A DNA stretch of 58,115 bases from Purshia tridentata (GCA_003254885.1 QANT01002218.1:1-58115); one strand, 5' to 3'; numbered from the stretch's first letter, positions 45,672-57,707 are shown. A program made the numbers and translations. Notes: generated by a model not told the origin, from the sequence alone.

Positions 45672-47306
45672 ATGGTCCAAGGAATTTTTTCATACGCTAA
45701 AACAATCACTAATCTTGTGAACCAAGGGCAAGGTCGTCAAGCTATACTTCTGTTTCATCAAGTCCGGAGAAATGGGTTCGAAGTTTCGGAGTTTATTCTC
45801 TCAGCAATTGTGCGAGCTTGTGGAAGAGTTGCTGCAATCAAGGAAGGCAAGCAGTTTCATTGCCTGTTGATCAAACATGGGTTCGATCGAGACATGATTC
45901 TAATGACGTCCCTTCTTGACATGTACTGTAAATGCACCAAAATCAAAGAAGCTCGGCTTGTTTTTGATGAAATGCCCGAAAGAGATGTCATTGCCACCAA
46001 CAGCATGATTTCTGGGTTGTGTTGGTCTCACTTAACATTTCCAGCAATTGAGTTGTTTCACGACATGCCAAAAAGAGACGCTGGGTCTTGGAATTCGCTG
46101 ATTTCTGGCCTTGGGCATAACTATGAAGGAAGGACTGGGTTGCTTTTCTTTGAAAAAATGAGATCGGAGGGAGCTGAGGTTGATGTTATGACCATGGTGA
46201 GTGTTCTTTCAATTTGTTCTGATCTTGCAGCATTACGTAATGGTAAACAATTTCATGGGTTGGTGGTTAAGTACGGGTTCGAGTTCTATTTACCGGTTGG
46301 AAATGCTGTTATTGACATGTATGCCAAATGTGGATGCATGCAAGATGCCTGCTTATGTTTCAGGAACATGCCTTTAAAGAATGTGGTTTCATGGACTGCT
46401 TTGATTGTGGGTTATGGAAGACAAGGCCAGGGCATAGAAGCTTTGAAGGCATTTGATGCAATGGAAATGGAAGGTGTTCTACCAAACAAAATCACATTCT
46501 TGGGTGCCTTGTATGCTTGCAGTCATGCAGGATTAGTACAAGAAGGAAGGAGGATTTTCAACACCATGGTACATAAGTACTTAATCACACCCATGATGGA
46601 GCATTATACATGCATGGTGGATCTTTTAGCACGATCCGGGTGTTTTGATGAGGCCTCTAATTTCATAGAGATGATGCCTATAAAGCCAGATGCAAGGGTT
46701 CTCACAGCTTTTTTAAGTTCATGTTGCTCCCACAATAATTTAGAGCTAGCAAGGATTGTTGGGCTGAAATTACTTGAATCAGAACCTCAAGAAGCAGGGG
46801 CTTATATGTTGCTATCCAACTTCTATGGGCTTGTTGGGGACTTGCAAGGTGTGGCAAAAGTGAGAAGATTGATGCTAGATAGAGGAATAAGGAAAGAGAA
46901 GGCGTGCACCTGGATTGAGATTAGCAAAACAGTTCACAGCTTTGAATCAGGAGACAAATCCCATCCCCTGAGTAAAGAGATCTACATCTACTTGCAACAT
47001 CTTGTTCAAAAGTTGAAAATTAATGGGTATGTGCCAAACACAAGTATGGTTATGCAAAATGTGGATGAACACACAAAAGAGGATATAGTTCTTGGTCACA
47101 GTGAGAAACTGGCAATTGGACTTGGCCTTATCAGCACACCTCCAGGTACCCGTATCGTTATAGTTAAGAATCTGAGAGCGTGCGCAGACTGCCATGTGGT
47201 GACTGGGCTAATTTCAAAGATTGAAGGGAGGGAGATTGTTGTAAGGGATTCAAGCCGATTTCATTATTTCAAAGATGGACTATGCTCTTGTGAAAACCAT
47301 TGGTGA
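45672..47306 (+). CDS. PLS-class pentatricopeptide repeat protein with DYW domain
   Basis: Intronless gene, 544 residues. PLS-class PPR proteins bind organelle RNA in a sequence-specific way, and the DYW domain is the cytidine deaminase for C-to-U editing. Repeats run from about residue 5 to 350 (for example VGNAVIDMYAKCG and NVVSWTALIVGYGRQG). They are followed by E/E+ motifs and a DYW domain from about 452. The deaminase signature is complete: His476-Ser-Glu478 and the zinc ligands in CADC (504, 507), plus CSC (538-540). The last three residues are NHW rather than DYW. The called start has no organelle targeting peptide; an ATG 56 bp upstream begins a transit-like peptide out of frame. The protein is short for the class, with few repeats. 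The target transcript cannot be read from the sequence. Confidence 0.92.
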   Translation: MVQGIFSYAKTITNLVNQGQGRQAILLFHQVRRNGFEVSEFILSAIVRACGRVAAIKEGKQFHCLLIKHGFDRDMILMTSLLDMYCKCTKIKEARLVFDEMPERDVIATNSMISGLCWSHLTFPAIELFHDMPKRDAGSWNSLISGLGHNYEGRTGLLFFEKMRSEGAEVDVMTMVSVLSICSDLAALRNGKQFHGLVVKYGFEFYLPVGNAVIDMYAKCGCMQDACLCFRNMPLKNVVSWTALIVGYGRQGQGIEALKAFDAMEMEGVLPNKITFLGALYACSHAGLVQEGRRIFNTMVHKYLITPMMEHYTCMVDLLARSGCFDEASNFIEMMPIKPDARVLTAFLSSCCSHNNLELARIVGLKLLESEPQEAGAYMLLSNFYGLVGDLQGVAKVRRLMLDRGIRKEKACTWIEISKTVHSFESGDKSHPLSKEIYIYLQHLVQKLKINGYVPNTSMVMQNVDEHTKEDIVLGHSEKLAIGLGLISTPPGTRIVIVKNLRACADCHVVTGLISKIEGREIVVRDSSRFHYFKDGLCSCENHW

Positions 47307-47778
47307 GAGAGTTCAAATTAGAAATTGGGTGTTACATGTGTGCCTCCTTTCCGTAATTATTTGTGTCAAGGTCTCAAATTTAGGCAGCAACACGCACGTG
47401 TAGAAACCCACAAAGTCTAACATAACATTGATGATAACAATAACATGGCCCAGCTCAACCAAATATATAAAGGACCGAGTTGGGCTGAAGCATTCATTTC
47501 TCAGTCACCGGCTTTCTCTTTTGTCTTTGCAAAAGTTCAAACAAAGCCGGCTGATGAATCTGATTCTTCTTTTAGCTAAAACTCAATTGTTCCACATCAA
47601 ATTAATCAAGTCAATTCCACTATTCCACCACCTCGATCTCTCTTTGCTCTCAACCAAACGATTCCTTTCTTTGTTTCTTTACTTTTCTCTTCTTTTCCTC
47701 TTTAATTTATCACTCTCTGGAATTCAAATGATTTCCTTGCTTCTTTAGTTGGTCTCAACTCTGAACCTGACTGACTTC
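47307..47778. other. Spacer PPR - LURP-one-related gene
   Basis: The PPR 3' end and the promoter and leader of the next gene share about 470 bp. The leader is pyrimidine-rich and includes a short upstream ATG frame (47727, stop after six codons). Confidence 0.5.
47464..47472 (+). promoter_or_regulatory. TATA box of the LURP-one-related gene
   Basis: TATATAAAG lies 315 bp before the ATG at 47779. This implies a leader of about 280 bases, consistent with the CT-rich, ATG-poor sequence that follows. Inferred from motif only. Confidence 0.5.
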
Positions 47779-49269
47779 ATGGCTACGACAGTTTCCAGAG
47801 ACCCCACGAATTTACAAATCCCGATTGATCTTTTTGTGTCCAAGAAACATCCTGGTCTTCCGCGCGGCGACTTGGGTTTCATCGATTTCGCCGGTGACAT
47901 TGTTTTCAAAGTCACCCGTCAATCTCTAAAGTCATCATCTCATAACCGTGTGTTGCTTGATTCGGCTGGAAATCCTCTGTTCTCTCTGTGCCGTAATGAT
48001 GTGAGTCATCTCTCTCACCTCTGTGTGTTTCCCTAGAATTTTTTTCCTGGAAATTTCTCTCTTTTTTCTTTTGGTTACTAATTTTATTTTGGGGGAAGTT
48101 ATAGAGTGGATGTTGGCAAGGATATAAGGGGGGTGATGCTGAGAAGGACTTGATATTCAGAGTGCAGAGGACAAAAAATAAACTTACTCGAACTGAGTTG
48201 GAGGTATTTCTTGTTGGTGAGAATTCAGCGGACCCAACTGCTGATTTCAGTGTGAAAGGCTTTCCCTTCCAAAAATCCTGCACCATCTATAGAGGCAATG
48301 ACATAGTTGCTCAGGTATGATTGCTTCTTGTTGTGTGCGATACACGTTTGAAATGACTGCTAGCATGAGAATTTGATCCGTTTTGGGTGTCAATAACTGC
48401 AACTATGTAGACTTCTTTTCAAAGCTGGGATTGTTTTGTTTGATAAACATAATTGAAGTGAAAGAATTATAAGAGTAGCTTGCTATGATTATTGGGAAAA
48501 AGGAATTTATTGTCTTTGTAGAGAGAGTGCTCTTGTTTATATTTTCTGTGTGACAGTGTATTATGCATCTTTACTAAGAAATGTGATTGGTGGCATTTTC
48601 ACCCTGTTCATCTATCCTTGCTGTGGTCTATTATTTGGGAAAACTGAGTTTTGGGATCAATGTAGTCTAACCTTGATCAACATCTTTCTTTCCAATTTAA
48701 ATGGGACCCTCTTTGCATAGGTAGATGAAATGTTTTTTCTTGGAGCCTTGCATGGATATATCAGGTTGAATTTGAAGTTAAAAATGCTCTCCAATTGTGA
48801 TATCAACAAGTTTTCATGTCTCAGTAACAACGTTTTAAAGATTTAAACAAGCTATTTGTGACTTAATTATAATGGAGGAGTACTGTGGTAACATATTCAT
48901 GAAATGTCTTGTGTAATCTGATCAGTAAATAAGCATGCATTCAAAATTATGTAATAACTTGTGACTGAAAATGGGGAAATTGTGATTTATTTTAGCTTTC
49001 AATGCTGTGAATCTAGCAGTCCCAATTATATAGAACTTCTAATAATGTTTAATCTTATGAACCCTTTTGGTTTTAGAAATTTGTGTAAGGTGTAGTTTCT
49101 TGGTTATGAGTTATAGTCTTATTTCTTTTGGTATGTCTTGTTGCAGACTAGTCTCATGTACAAATTGCACCAGCTTTTTCCTAAGAGGGGAAAATTTCGA
49201 TTGACTATCTTTCCTGGATTTCTGGATCATGCTTTGGTTGCGGCCTTGATTGTAATATTTCTTGATTGA
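47779..49269 (+). CDS. LURP-one-related (LOR, tubby-like fold) protein
   Basis: Small protein of the DUF567/LURP-one-related family, with a tubby C-terminal-like barrel. Some members (LURP1) are induced in defence against oomycetes; most have no known function. Exons are 47779-48000, 48105-48314 and 49147-49269, giving 184 residues with both introns in phase 0. Visible family features are IPIDLFVSKKHPGLPRGDLGFIDFAGDIVFKV, VLLDSAGNPLFSL near the end of exon 1, and a C-terminal hydrophobic helix (FLDHALVAALIVIFLD) that fills the barrel in the tubby fold. The second intron is 832 bp. I judge it the counterpart of Arabidopsis At2g30270 from gene order. The ATG at 47779 is the first in frame. Confidence 0.88.
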
Positions 49270-50660
49270 TTGAAGATTATGGAAGAAGTGTATTGAAACC
49301 ATCTTCAATATACTCCTCTCAAAAGTTTTGAAAAAAAAGAAAACAAGTTGTACCCTATTGGCTATGCATTATGTATGCCCTTGAATAATTTTAGTTAAAG
49401 ATTCTTTTTATCCTGGTTAAGTGCAGCAGAAAACGATCCAAAAATTGCACTATGTAAAGATGTAATCTCAAGCTTTCAGCTCCAATATTAACCTCATGAT
49501 CCAAAAATTGCGTAATAATTTGTGTAAAAGGGGGAAAAAAGAAAAGAAAAAAGGAATTGCTAATGGTGTGGTGCTACAAGAATATGTTATACTCGTACAA
49601 TTGCAATACTACATTTTACAAAAGATTTAACGTACCAGCACTCAACTATATACCTTACTTAAGGGGAGGAGATGTCACTCAAAAGTTTTTGGTGAATATG
49701 TGGTCTCATTTCTTGATCCAATTTTTCTCTAATCCTTTTTTGCCACATCATCTTCATCCAAACCAATGCCTTCGACTCTAGGATTCAACTCTAAATCCCT
49801 AAATTTTCAATCTAAATCTCATAAAATCTTACTTTGAAAGTATGGATGATTTATATGATCTTGAGAGTACATTATTCAAATGTATTAATATTTATATGTT
49901 TAAAGGGAGATTTTATTAGTAGGGTTTTGTTACCATACACTCAATGTTAGAATTTGAATCCTGCCACTAGGCCTTGTACCAACAAGAAAAAGAGTAGAAT
50001 ATATAGACAATAGTTTTTGGTAATCGAAAATTAATTGGTTTAGTGATATTACTTGTTTTCAATTTATATAATAAAATAAATAGAAATTTAAGATTAAATA
50101 CTAAGTTTCAATACTTTTTTACAAAATCAGTTTTGCTCATAATTTTTAAGTTTGGCTACTAACTAATGAACTTGATTTTTAGAATAGGTCATAAATTTAC
50201 AACTCATATGTTTTGGGCTTTATTTGTTTGACAAATTTGCCCTTCTATTGTCTTTTGGCCCACATATGATGAGTCTTAGATAAAATTTATAAAGTTTTGA
50301 TAAAATTGTCCTTGATACTTTTTTATTGTCTTATAAATTAGTTAATATAGTCTCAACTTTAGTTTAGTTGTGATTATACGACACTCAACTTTAAATTCAG
50401 CTGTGACTGAATGACAGTTACAGCTAAAATGTGATACAATCACAATTAGGTTATGACTGAATTGAAATTTTTTTTTAAGAGAAATTGTATTACAATATAG
50501 TATAAATAGAGGTCAAATCAATACTTTTATTCAAAATAATACTTAGTATAGTGGTGGGAGTTGTCTTTTTCAACTTACCAAAACAATCACAACTAAATTG
50601 TAGACGGTCACAGTTAAGATGTGATTGGATTATTATTTTTAGTTTTAATACAATATAGTA

Positions 50661-50766
50661 TAAATTAATGTAATGGTATGGATATAATATATATATATAT
50701 ATTATTGTAGTAATAAATTAATGTAATAGTATGGATGTAATATATATTTATATTTTATTGTAGTGG
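50661..50766. repeat. 53-bp tandem duplication, two copies
   Basis: TAAATTAATGTAATGGTATGG starts copy one at 50661 (first bases only) and recurs from 50714 with a G-to-A change. Both copies end in an AT-rich stretch followed by TATTGTAGT. A partial third start (GGTATGTGATGTAATA) follows. Confidence 0.7.
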
Positions 50767-50887
50767 TATGTGATGTAATATTTGTGAATTATAGTGCCCT
50801 TTACTATATTATTATGTTTGACTTTTCAACTAGTACCTAATCTAAAATGCTATTAAATTTTGGTACCTAAACTAAAAAATTATTGAA

Positions 50888-51032
50888 ATTTGGTATTTAA
50901 AGTCAATTAACCTTTAAAATTTTTACTTTATTTATTTAGGAAAATGCTATGTGTCTTTTTTTTCTTTTTTTGTTCATTTGACAATTTAATCTCACGATCG
51001 GATGAAATTTGGTATTTAAAGTCAATTAACCT
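50888..51032. repeat. 26-bp word in direct repeat, 119 bp apart
   Basis: The word that begins ATTTGGTATTTAAAGTCAAT occurs at 50888-50913 and 51007-51032, and exactly at bases 1-26 of the window. AT-rich DNA separates the pair. It is probably part of a dispersed repeat family, since three exact copies in 58 kb are not expected by chance. Confidence 0.75.
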
Positions 51033-51473
51033 TTTAATTTACGCCAACAAAAGCAATTAATATTTGCTTTTATATCTGACTGGGATTCGGCCTCACCGTT
51101 TGATTCTGATGTTCGTCACATCGACTTTTTGACGGCCCTGATCTCCTTTCGCTACTTTATTTTTGTTGTTTAACTAATTTATTGTTAAAACAGTATTCCT
51201 ATTGCAGCATTATTTTTTGGCCAGCTTTTGAGACACACGTGCATAAATGGGATTTCACGAGGAAAAAAAAATATAGGATTAAAAAATGGGGCCCTGGCAT
51301 GTCTGTTGGAGCTCCCTTTTTATGGGCCGAAACTTTCCTGTTCGGCCCATAGTTTCTGTTGCTCTCCTTTTGCCTTTTGGGCTTCTTTGAAGAAATTTCA
51401 GACCAAAAAGAAAAAATAGAAGAACCTTTTCATAAGGCATTATTATGTTCAAATGATTACGTTTAGGGACATG

Positions 51474-51690
51474 CAATTCCGACCACTTTTCATTGTTGAG
51501 TTAACCATCTTTGGGATATTCGATAATAGTCTACCAAAATGTTTGTATTATTTTGGTAGACTATTGTCGAATAATACAAATATACAAAAGAATTCAGTAG
51601 TTGGCCACCAAAATAACTCAAACATTTTAGTAGACTATTGTCGAATGTTCTAAGGGTGATCAACTCAACAATAGAGAGTGGTCGGAATAG
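51474..51690. mobile_element. MITE with long terminal inverted repeats
   Basis: The ends ATTCCGACCAC (from 51476) and GTGGTCGGAAT (to about 51690) are perfect inverted copies, and similarity between arms runs inward for about 70 bp (TTGTTGAGTT, TTCGA.AATAGTCTAC). Inside the left arm is a second near-perfect hairpin, 51518-51540 against 51550-51572. No coding capacity. The target duplication is not clear, so the superfamily is undecided. Confidence 0.7.
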
Positions 51691-51845
51691 CCTGAGTCTT
51701 CTATTTAAGACCAAAATTACTCAATTTTCTTATATAAATTCTTTTTTTTTTTATAAAATTGCTCTTTTGTACCTAGTTATAAACAAATTCTTGAAAAGAA
51801 CAATCACCGTGGCTAGCACCTAGCAATGTTCTCCTAAGCCCGTTA

Positions 51846-51950
51846 GGGATGGCAATAATCCTCATTGGGTCGGGTCCTTGTTGAATAATTTTTAATGGGT
51901 ATTAGCACGAGATACCCCAAAAGTCATCCCCATCCCCGACCCTTCCCATG
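51846..51950. repeat. GGGATGGCAA / GGGTCGGGT-type degenerate repeat
   Basis: The stretch contains GGGATGGCAATAATCC, GGGTCGGGT, GATACCCC and CCCATCCCCGACCC in order, a layout I associate with short non-autonomous plant elements. Boundaries are uncertain. Confidence 0.35.
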
Positions 51951-52990
51951 TTTACCCTAGCCTTAGAGTAGGGAAGGCAAGGGAGGAGAGTGGGGAGGAC
52001 TGAGAAATTTCTTCCTCATTTTGTTATTTTGATGTTTAAGAGTAAATAAAAGGATACTTACTGAAATTATTTCTGATTTTATGTGGTATAAAATGTTTGT
52101 CTTTTCCATCTTGTTTTATTCGCTGACAAAACAAAATTGATCTGGAATATGAATGTGCTACATGACTACATGAGTGCCATTCCCAAGTCCTACTGGTTCA
52201 AACGTCCATCCCTGTCACCAATTCATAGAGGCACATAGCCATCCACACAACCAGGTCCTGCAGTCGCCCAAAGTTGGAATTTACAGGAAGGCTGCCAACC
52301 ACAGTTGTCCCACTGATCAATCTAAGCCGTTCATTCATATGGGTTTTGTGCAAACCTCGTCACTCATCAATTTAGAGGATTTTCACGGTTGAGATAGAAC
52401 AACAACACCTGTTCCTAACCATTTCTTCTAACTTACAGAAACTGATATAACACATTCTGAAGAATCTGAACCAAAACAGAAAGTTCATTCATAAATTGAT
52501 GGAGATTAGATATCACACTTTACTATAATTGAAAGACTATAATAGTTACTCTTAAAAAGAAAAAGTACAAAGTTGCTTTGGACAGTCCAAATCAAACACA
52601 TAATCATGCTTGTTTGCATTCCCAAGTCCCAACTCACAACTTTACCAAAGATTTTTTATCCATTTGAACATTATTGCATCTAGCCATCTACCTAGCTATA
52701 AATCATATACCAGAAATGTTCTCTTTAGCATGAAATATTATGTTGTCTGTTCTTATACTATTAATCCAGAAAAAGAATAAACTTGTGCAAACACAAAGAT
52801 TCCAGAGAACAAAGATGCACATAATATGCAGATTGAACATATATAACACTCGACAATACAAGCAAATGAGAACACAATTCGTAGTAGTGTTGTATAACTA
52901 TAATACATCCATGCATATATAAGTAGTAATTTGGAAAATGCCTCACTCTCAAAACTCAAAATTAAAGCCACTGTACAGTTTAGTGCTCAC

Positions 52991-54371
52991 CTAAACAAAA
53001 TGAAAAGCTTCAGGGTCGTGCTGGGTAACAAGCAATGGAGGTTCTGGTCCTTCTGGAACATGATGTGATAAAAGACTTGCAGTGCCTTTCCACCAAGAAA
53101 TCTCTATTTCTTTCTCGTGAAGCTTCTGCTTTGCACAATCTAAAGCAACTTCGAGTTCTTTTATCCGTTCTTCCTGTCTCGCTTCCAGCAGTTCATGCAA
53201 CCTCCTCTCAAGTTCAAACGGAGGAATTCCATACTCACAGGACATTACAGAATCTGATGATTCTTCTTCATTAGGGTCAATTACTTTTCCAACACCCTGA
53301 AATTTTCAATATTCAAACATTCATTTCAGAAGGGTAATTGATAAAGAAAATCATTAGTATGAAAATTAGTCAGCCCCAATTTCATAGAAGTATGTAGTTA
53401 TGTACCTTTAACATTTTCTGATGTGGGTATTTGGATGAATTAGTTTCCGAATCCAAGTGAAACTCCAATCTTTCCAACTCGGCTTCTAGCTCTGCCTCAA
53501 GTTGATCCATTCCTACCCCGCTCTCATCTCCTTCTTCTCCTTCATTTCCAATACATCTGGAGCACTCGTCACGCACCATCACGCCACATGGTAGCGAAAA
53601 CTGGCTACCGGAGCTGCCGGAGGAAATAGAAGCCGGTTGGAAATCAGTGGTGGAAGAAGCAAGGTGATTATTAATCTCATTCGATTCCAACCGCGGTGGC
53701 CTGGCGTTAAAAGGACCACTCTTCTTCTGCCATTCCTCTTTGGAATTTTGAAGAAGCAACTCCATCTGTGCCCTCAACTCCACCATCTTCGTCAGCTCGT
53801 TTTTACTGGCGGCAATCAGATACATCAGACCGCACGCAACTCCCAAATTGAAGGAGTTAATATCTTTCCCACACTGTCCTGGATTCAATATAAAAAAATA
53901 AAAAATATTTATAAATAAAAGAAAACCCCAAAAAGAAAAAAAAGGCAATAAAATATTAGGGAATTTGATTTCACCTGATTCGTTGAATCCATTCGTCGAA
54001 CAGATGGCGCGCGTCGGCTGGTCCTCACCGCCTGTTTCTCTCGCGACCTCCTCTTCTTTCTCTCTCTTCTTCTCGCACCGTACGACGGTTCGTCTTCTTC
54101 CGTTGCAGCGTTTCAGCGCCGATAACCACCGAGAAACAATCCGGCGCGGCGAGGAGCATTGTAACGTCATGAATCCGTCTGGTTCGATGTTCCGGCGGTG
54201 TCGAAGGCCACCATCCATATGGAACTCCGCGACGCAATCGTAGCCGTCGTTTTCGGAGTCCTCTTCTTGATCATCAGCGAGAATATCGGCGATGCGAACG
54301 TGGCGGGTCGTGGCGTAACGGAAAGGAGAGAGAACGTGGGTTTTAAAGGAGGGATCGTCCTTCTGCTTCAT
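52991..54371 (-). CDS. POLAR-like protein
   Basis: Plant-specific protein of the family of POLAR LOCALIZATION DURING ASYMMETRIC DIVISION AND REDISTRIBUTION, which in Arabidopsis marks one side of dividing stomatal precursors and scaffolds GSK3-type kinases. Minus-strand exons are 54371-53975, 53878-53406 and 53296-52991, giving 391 residues. The N-terminus is basic and variable. Then follow a hydrophobic patch (FNLGVACGLMYLIAASKNELTKM), the coiled coil KMVELRAQMELLLQN, an acidic helix (LEAELEAELERLEFHL), and the C-terminal block PPFELERRLHELLEARQEERIKELE. The second intron lies between two phase-0 exons. The stop TAG at 52991-52993 is followed at once by GTGAGC, a good donor, so a 3'UTR intron is possible. 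Family assignment rests on recognising the coiled coil and the ELERRLHELLE block. Confidence 0.8.
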
Positions 54372-56686
54372 TAGGGGTTTTCAAAGAGTGACAATTAAAT
54401 GCGATGAGCCAGTGACACAGTGGCGAGAGAGAGATTTAAACTGTAGACAAAAAATGGAGGGAAATTCGTCAGCAGTTTGCACTTTCGCCGAACTCGCTCT
54501 TTCGGTTTTGGCTTTTTTTGTTTTTTGAGATTTTGGTATTTATGATTGATTTTGAATAAAGGCTGACAATATTCCCACCAAACGAATAAAGGATTTTTAA
54601 AAATTTTGAAAATGTTTTTTAATTTTTATTGTAGGTTTAAATTATTATTTTCTTATAAAGTTTTTTTAATATTGTTTGGATTATGATTAGACAAATGATC
54701 GCCAGCTTAATTTGGAATTATCAGCATCTACTTTGCAACAAATAATAATAGTAATTAGGGAACTTATGAAATGATTCTTCCCTTGTTTAGCAACAATTCC
54801 TAAAGTACAACATTCATGTCATGAGTCATGTATGTAGCCTTCGTTTGAAAGATGGAGCAATTATTAATTATTAATATGAAGAATTGTAATGTCATACATG
54901 GTATTATTGTAAAGGGAATATGGTTACATCCATCATCGATGTGAGGTGCATCTTATATGAGAGAGTTAATGGAGTAAAAAACAAAAACAAAATATTTTAT
55001 TTATTTTGCTATGAATAAAGAGAGTTGGGTTATACTACATTTTTCTATTACTAACTAATTATTTAATTAACTATTAGATATTATAAAATTCAACTTTGTT
55101 CCTCGTAGCCCGAACAGACAAAATTCAAATAGGCAATTTGTGCCAAGGTCCTTGTGTGACCACCCCAACTTCCCGATAAAAAATAATAATAAAAACAAGT
55201 GACACTTCAATTATTTGATCTGTTGGCTTGATTTTTTTTATATGTTTTTTATAAAAGGACACGATTTAAAGTCCATGTATAAAATTGGCCACTGCAATTT
55301 TAAAACCGAAGTGCAAAATTATGGATTCTGGTCGGGCATTTTAAACATCTTAATTATTAATTAATTGGCAAAAATATATGTTTGACCTGTCTTATATGCT
55401 TTGCTTTCTCTGGGTTTTTATTTTAGTGGAAACTCTGGCATATAGTTCCTTAAAACTGGACAACTTTCCGTCTCATAATTTTATTATTGTTCCAAGAAAA
55501 GTTAATTCTAAGATGTATCATCATTTTTTTTTTTGGGGGGCTAATTTTAGAAGTGGAACAACCTTAGATTTTGTTGTAAGACAAAGAAAAAGTACAACAT
55601 TTTTCTTAGAAATCATCCGGTTAGCAAACTCAAAGATACAATAAGTTTTTTTCGCACAAAAATGATAATACATGTATAGACATCGGTATAGGGTAATAAT
55701 CAAATGTTGGATATTGAATACAAAAATACAAATGTTGAAGAGTAAATATATGAATGTTGCTCATCGAACCACTGCCCTAGATGTCGGCGGCCTCTATTTT
55801 TTTTTCTTACTCTCATTTCTTCCTCCTCTCTCTCTTGCTCTCTCTAGTTGGTCAAAAACGGATATTGGTGACTTTGTTGGCCTTTAAATTAGAGTTAGGA
55901 TGAAAGAAAAAGAGGGGACGAAGAGAGGGACTAAGTTGGGATGGTGCGTGCTGATCGATCAACGTTGAAGAGGCTGACGAAAAAAAGGAGAAGGTGATGA
56001 TAGGGTGGGAACCGTGGGATGGAGGTTAGGTTTTCTAATTTTTTCTATTTTTGTTTTAAAGTTATATTTAGGGGCAAAGTGGAAAGTTTTAGATAAATTT
56101 TGTACAAACTACTCAAAATAGTTGATTATGTTGAATAAAAATAAGGGGAATGTTAAGTACTCTATTCTATGACCTTATTATTATTATTATTCTCATTATA
56201 TAATATTAGTTTAAATCACCATTCAAATATTATCTTTACAAATATTCAACCAAATTAAAATTGTTTGGTCATGTAAACAGACGATGAGTCTAATTGTTAC
56301 TAAAATCATATATTTATAATGATATGATTTTAATTTTATTTATTTTTTATTATATAACCATTTTTAAAAGATTGTCTAAAAATAAACAGTATTGATTATA
56401 AATTACACTAAAGAATGATCAAAATAAGAGAGAAGGTCGCATGAAAGATAGATTTGGAAAGGTATCCTAGCATTTTCTCTACAAATAATATATACTAGAC
56501 TTTTGGCATGTGCTTCATATATGTCCATTTAAATTTATATTATGTAATTTTTTTAAAGTAAATGATTATAAACCCCATTTTTGGACTTCCACTACTTTTA
56601 AGATTCAGCTACTTTTTTTCATTTTTCAGGAGGCCCATTTATACAAATCCGGTCCAAAACTCCGTTTCCTATTCTCACTCCGTCTG

Positions 56687-56760
56687 TGCACTCATCTCTC
56701 ACACTCTCCATCTCTCTCCTCTCTGCACTCATCTCTCTTGGTCTCCATCTCTCTCCTCTG
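56687..56760. repeat. 37-bp CT-rich tandem repeat, two copies
   Basis: TGCACTCATCTCTC begins one copy at 56687 and another at 56724; both continue to CTCCATCTCTCTCCTCT with a few differences between. It may be the leader of a transcript, as plant leaders are often CT-rich, but there is no gene model to support this. Confidence 0.7.
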
Positions 56761-57434
56761 TCTCACATATTGATGAGCTCGACATGTACAGCATCTTCAT
56801 TCCCCACCCTCACCGAGATCGCCGCCTTTGCCATGGAGCATAGCCTAGCAGCTTTTCTGCTGGACCAAATCAACGAGTTTCAAGATCCAACCTCCATTGG
56901 ATCTGGTATAGGCTGAGGTCGTTCTTGACAAACCAAGAGAGAGGTAGAAGAGGAGGATAACTAGAACAACGAGGACTTTTCCGATTTGAAGTTGGCTAAT
57001 TTGGGTATTAAGGTTTCTTAATTTTTATGTCTTTATATGAATTTTATCTTTGATTTATGTTATTTCATTTGTGCAAATCTGAAATTCAATTTTGATGGAT
57101 TAGATGAACTATGGCAATTATTTTCAATTTTGATTTATATTTTGTTGGTGTTAATAGTTGTATTTTTCATTTCAGGGCTTTAGTTGATTGGCACCTTTTG
57201 TTTTTTGTTTTTCCTTATTGTTGTAGATTGGAACACTATGGAGTGGGATATGCCTTCCACTGCTCCTCTGTTATTGTCCTTCATTAGAATTTGTTATTAA
57301 AATAGTATAATGAAGTCACGATACTGATGGCATTGTTACTAGGGTCCTTACAATTGGCTAATTTTGACAAAGAAAATACATAGGATTTGTATATGTACGA
57401 TTTGTAAATGAAGTAACAAGTTGTTACTAGCTGA

Positions 57435-57555
57435 CAGTAACAATAAGGTGATTGTTATTGTCGGCCAGTAACAATAAGGTGATTGTTACTGGCTGACAGT
57501 AATAATAAGGTGGGACAGTAAAAATAAGGTGATTGTTACTGTTCGACAGTAACAA
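57435..57555. repeat. 31-bp minisatellite with palindromic core
   Basis: The unit CAGTAACAATAAGGTGATTG (first 20 bases), ending TTACTGGCTGA, starts at 57435, 57466, 57497, 57516 and 57547: spacings 31, 31, 19, 31. The third copy has lost 12 bases. Each junction forms a hairpin, GTTACTG....CAGTAAC. Confidence 0.85.
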
Positions 57556-57707
57556 TTTTTTAGATATAAAAAAAAAAAAAAAAGCTTTTATGCTATGTTG
57601 GATGTGTTTATACACAATAATAATGTAAGTTTTGTATAAATTGTGCTATTTTAAAGTTTTTTAACAAAGTAAGAATTGTTACTGTTAGATAGTACCAATT
57701 TTCAAAG

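Larger units (their letters stand above)
49270..52990. other. Repeat-rich spacer LURP-one-related - POLAR-like
   Basis: 3.7 kb without a supported gene. It contains a 53-bp tandem duplication (50661-50766), two copies of a 26-bp word also found at the window start (50888, 51007), a 217-bp inverted-repeat MITE (51474-51690) and a GGGATGGCAA...GGGTCGGGT tract at 51846-51950 of a kind I have seen scattered in plant genomes. Confidence 0.55.

Noticed and set aside
51453-51714. Frames on both strands with matching peptides (FRPLxIVEL, NILVDY)
   Set aside because: The likeness is explained by the inverted repeats of the MITE, which make both strands read alike. They are not genes.
56773-56916. Small frame beginning MSSTCTASSFPTLTEIAAF
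   Set aside because: Only 47 codons, unrecognised, with no splice partner or homologue that I know. The CT-rich leader alone is not enough to call a gene.
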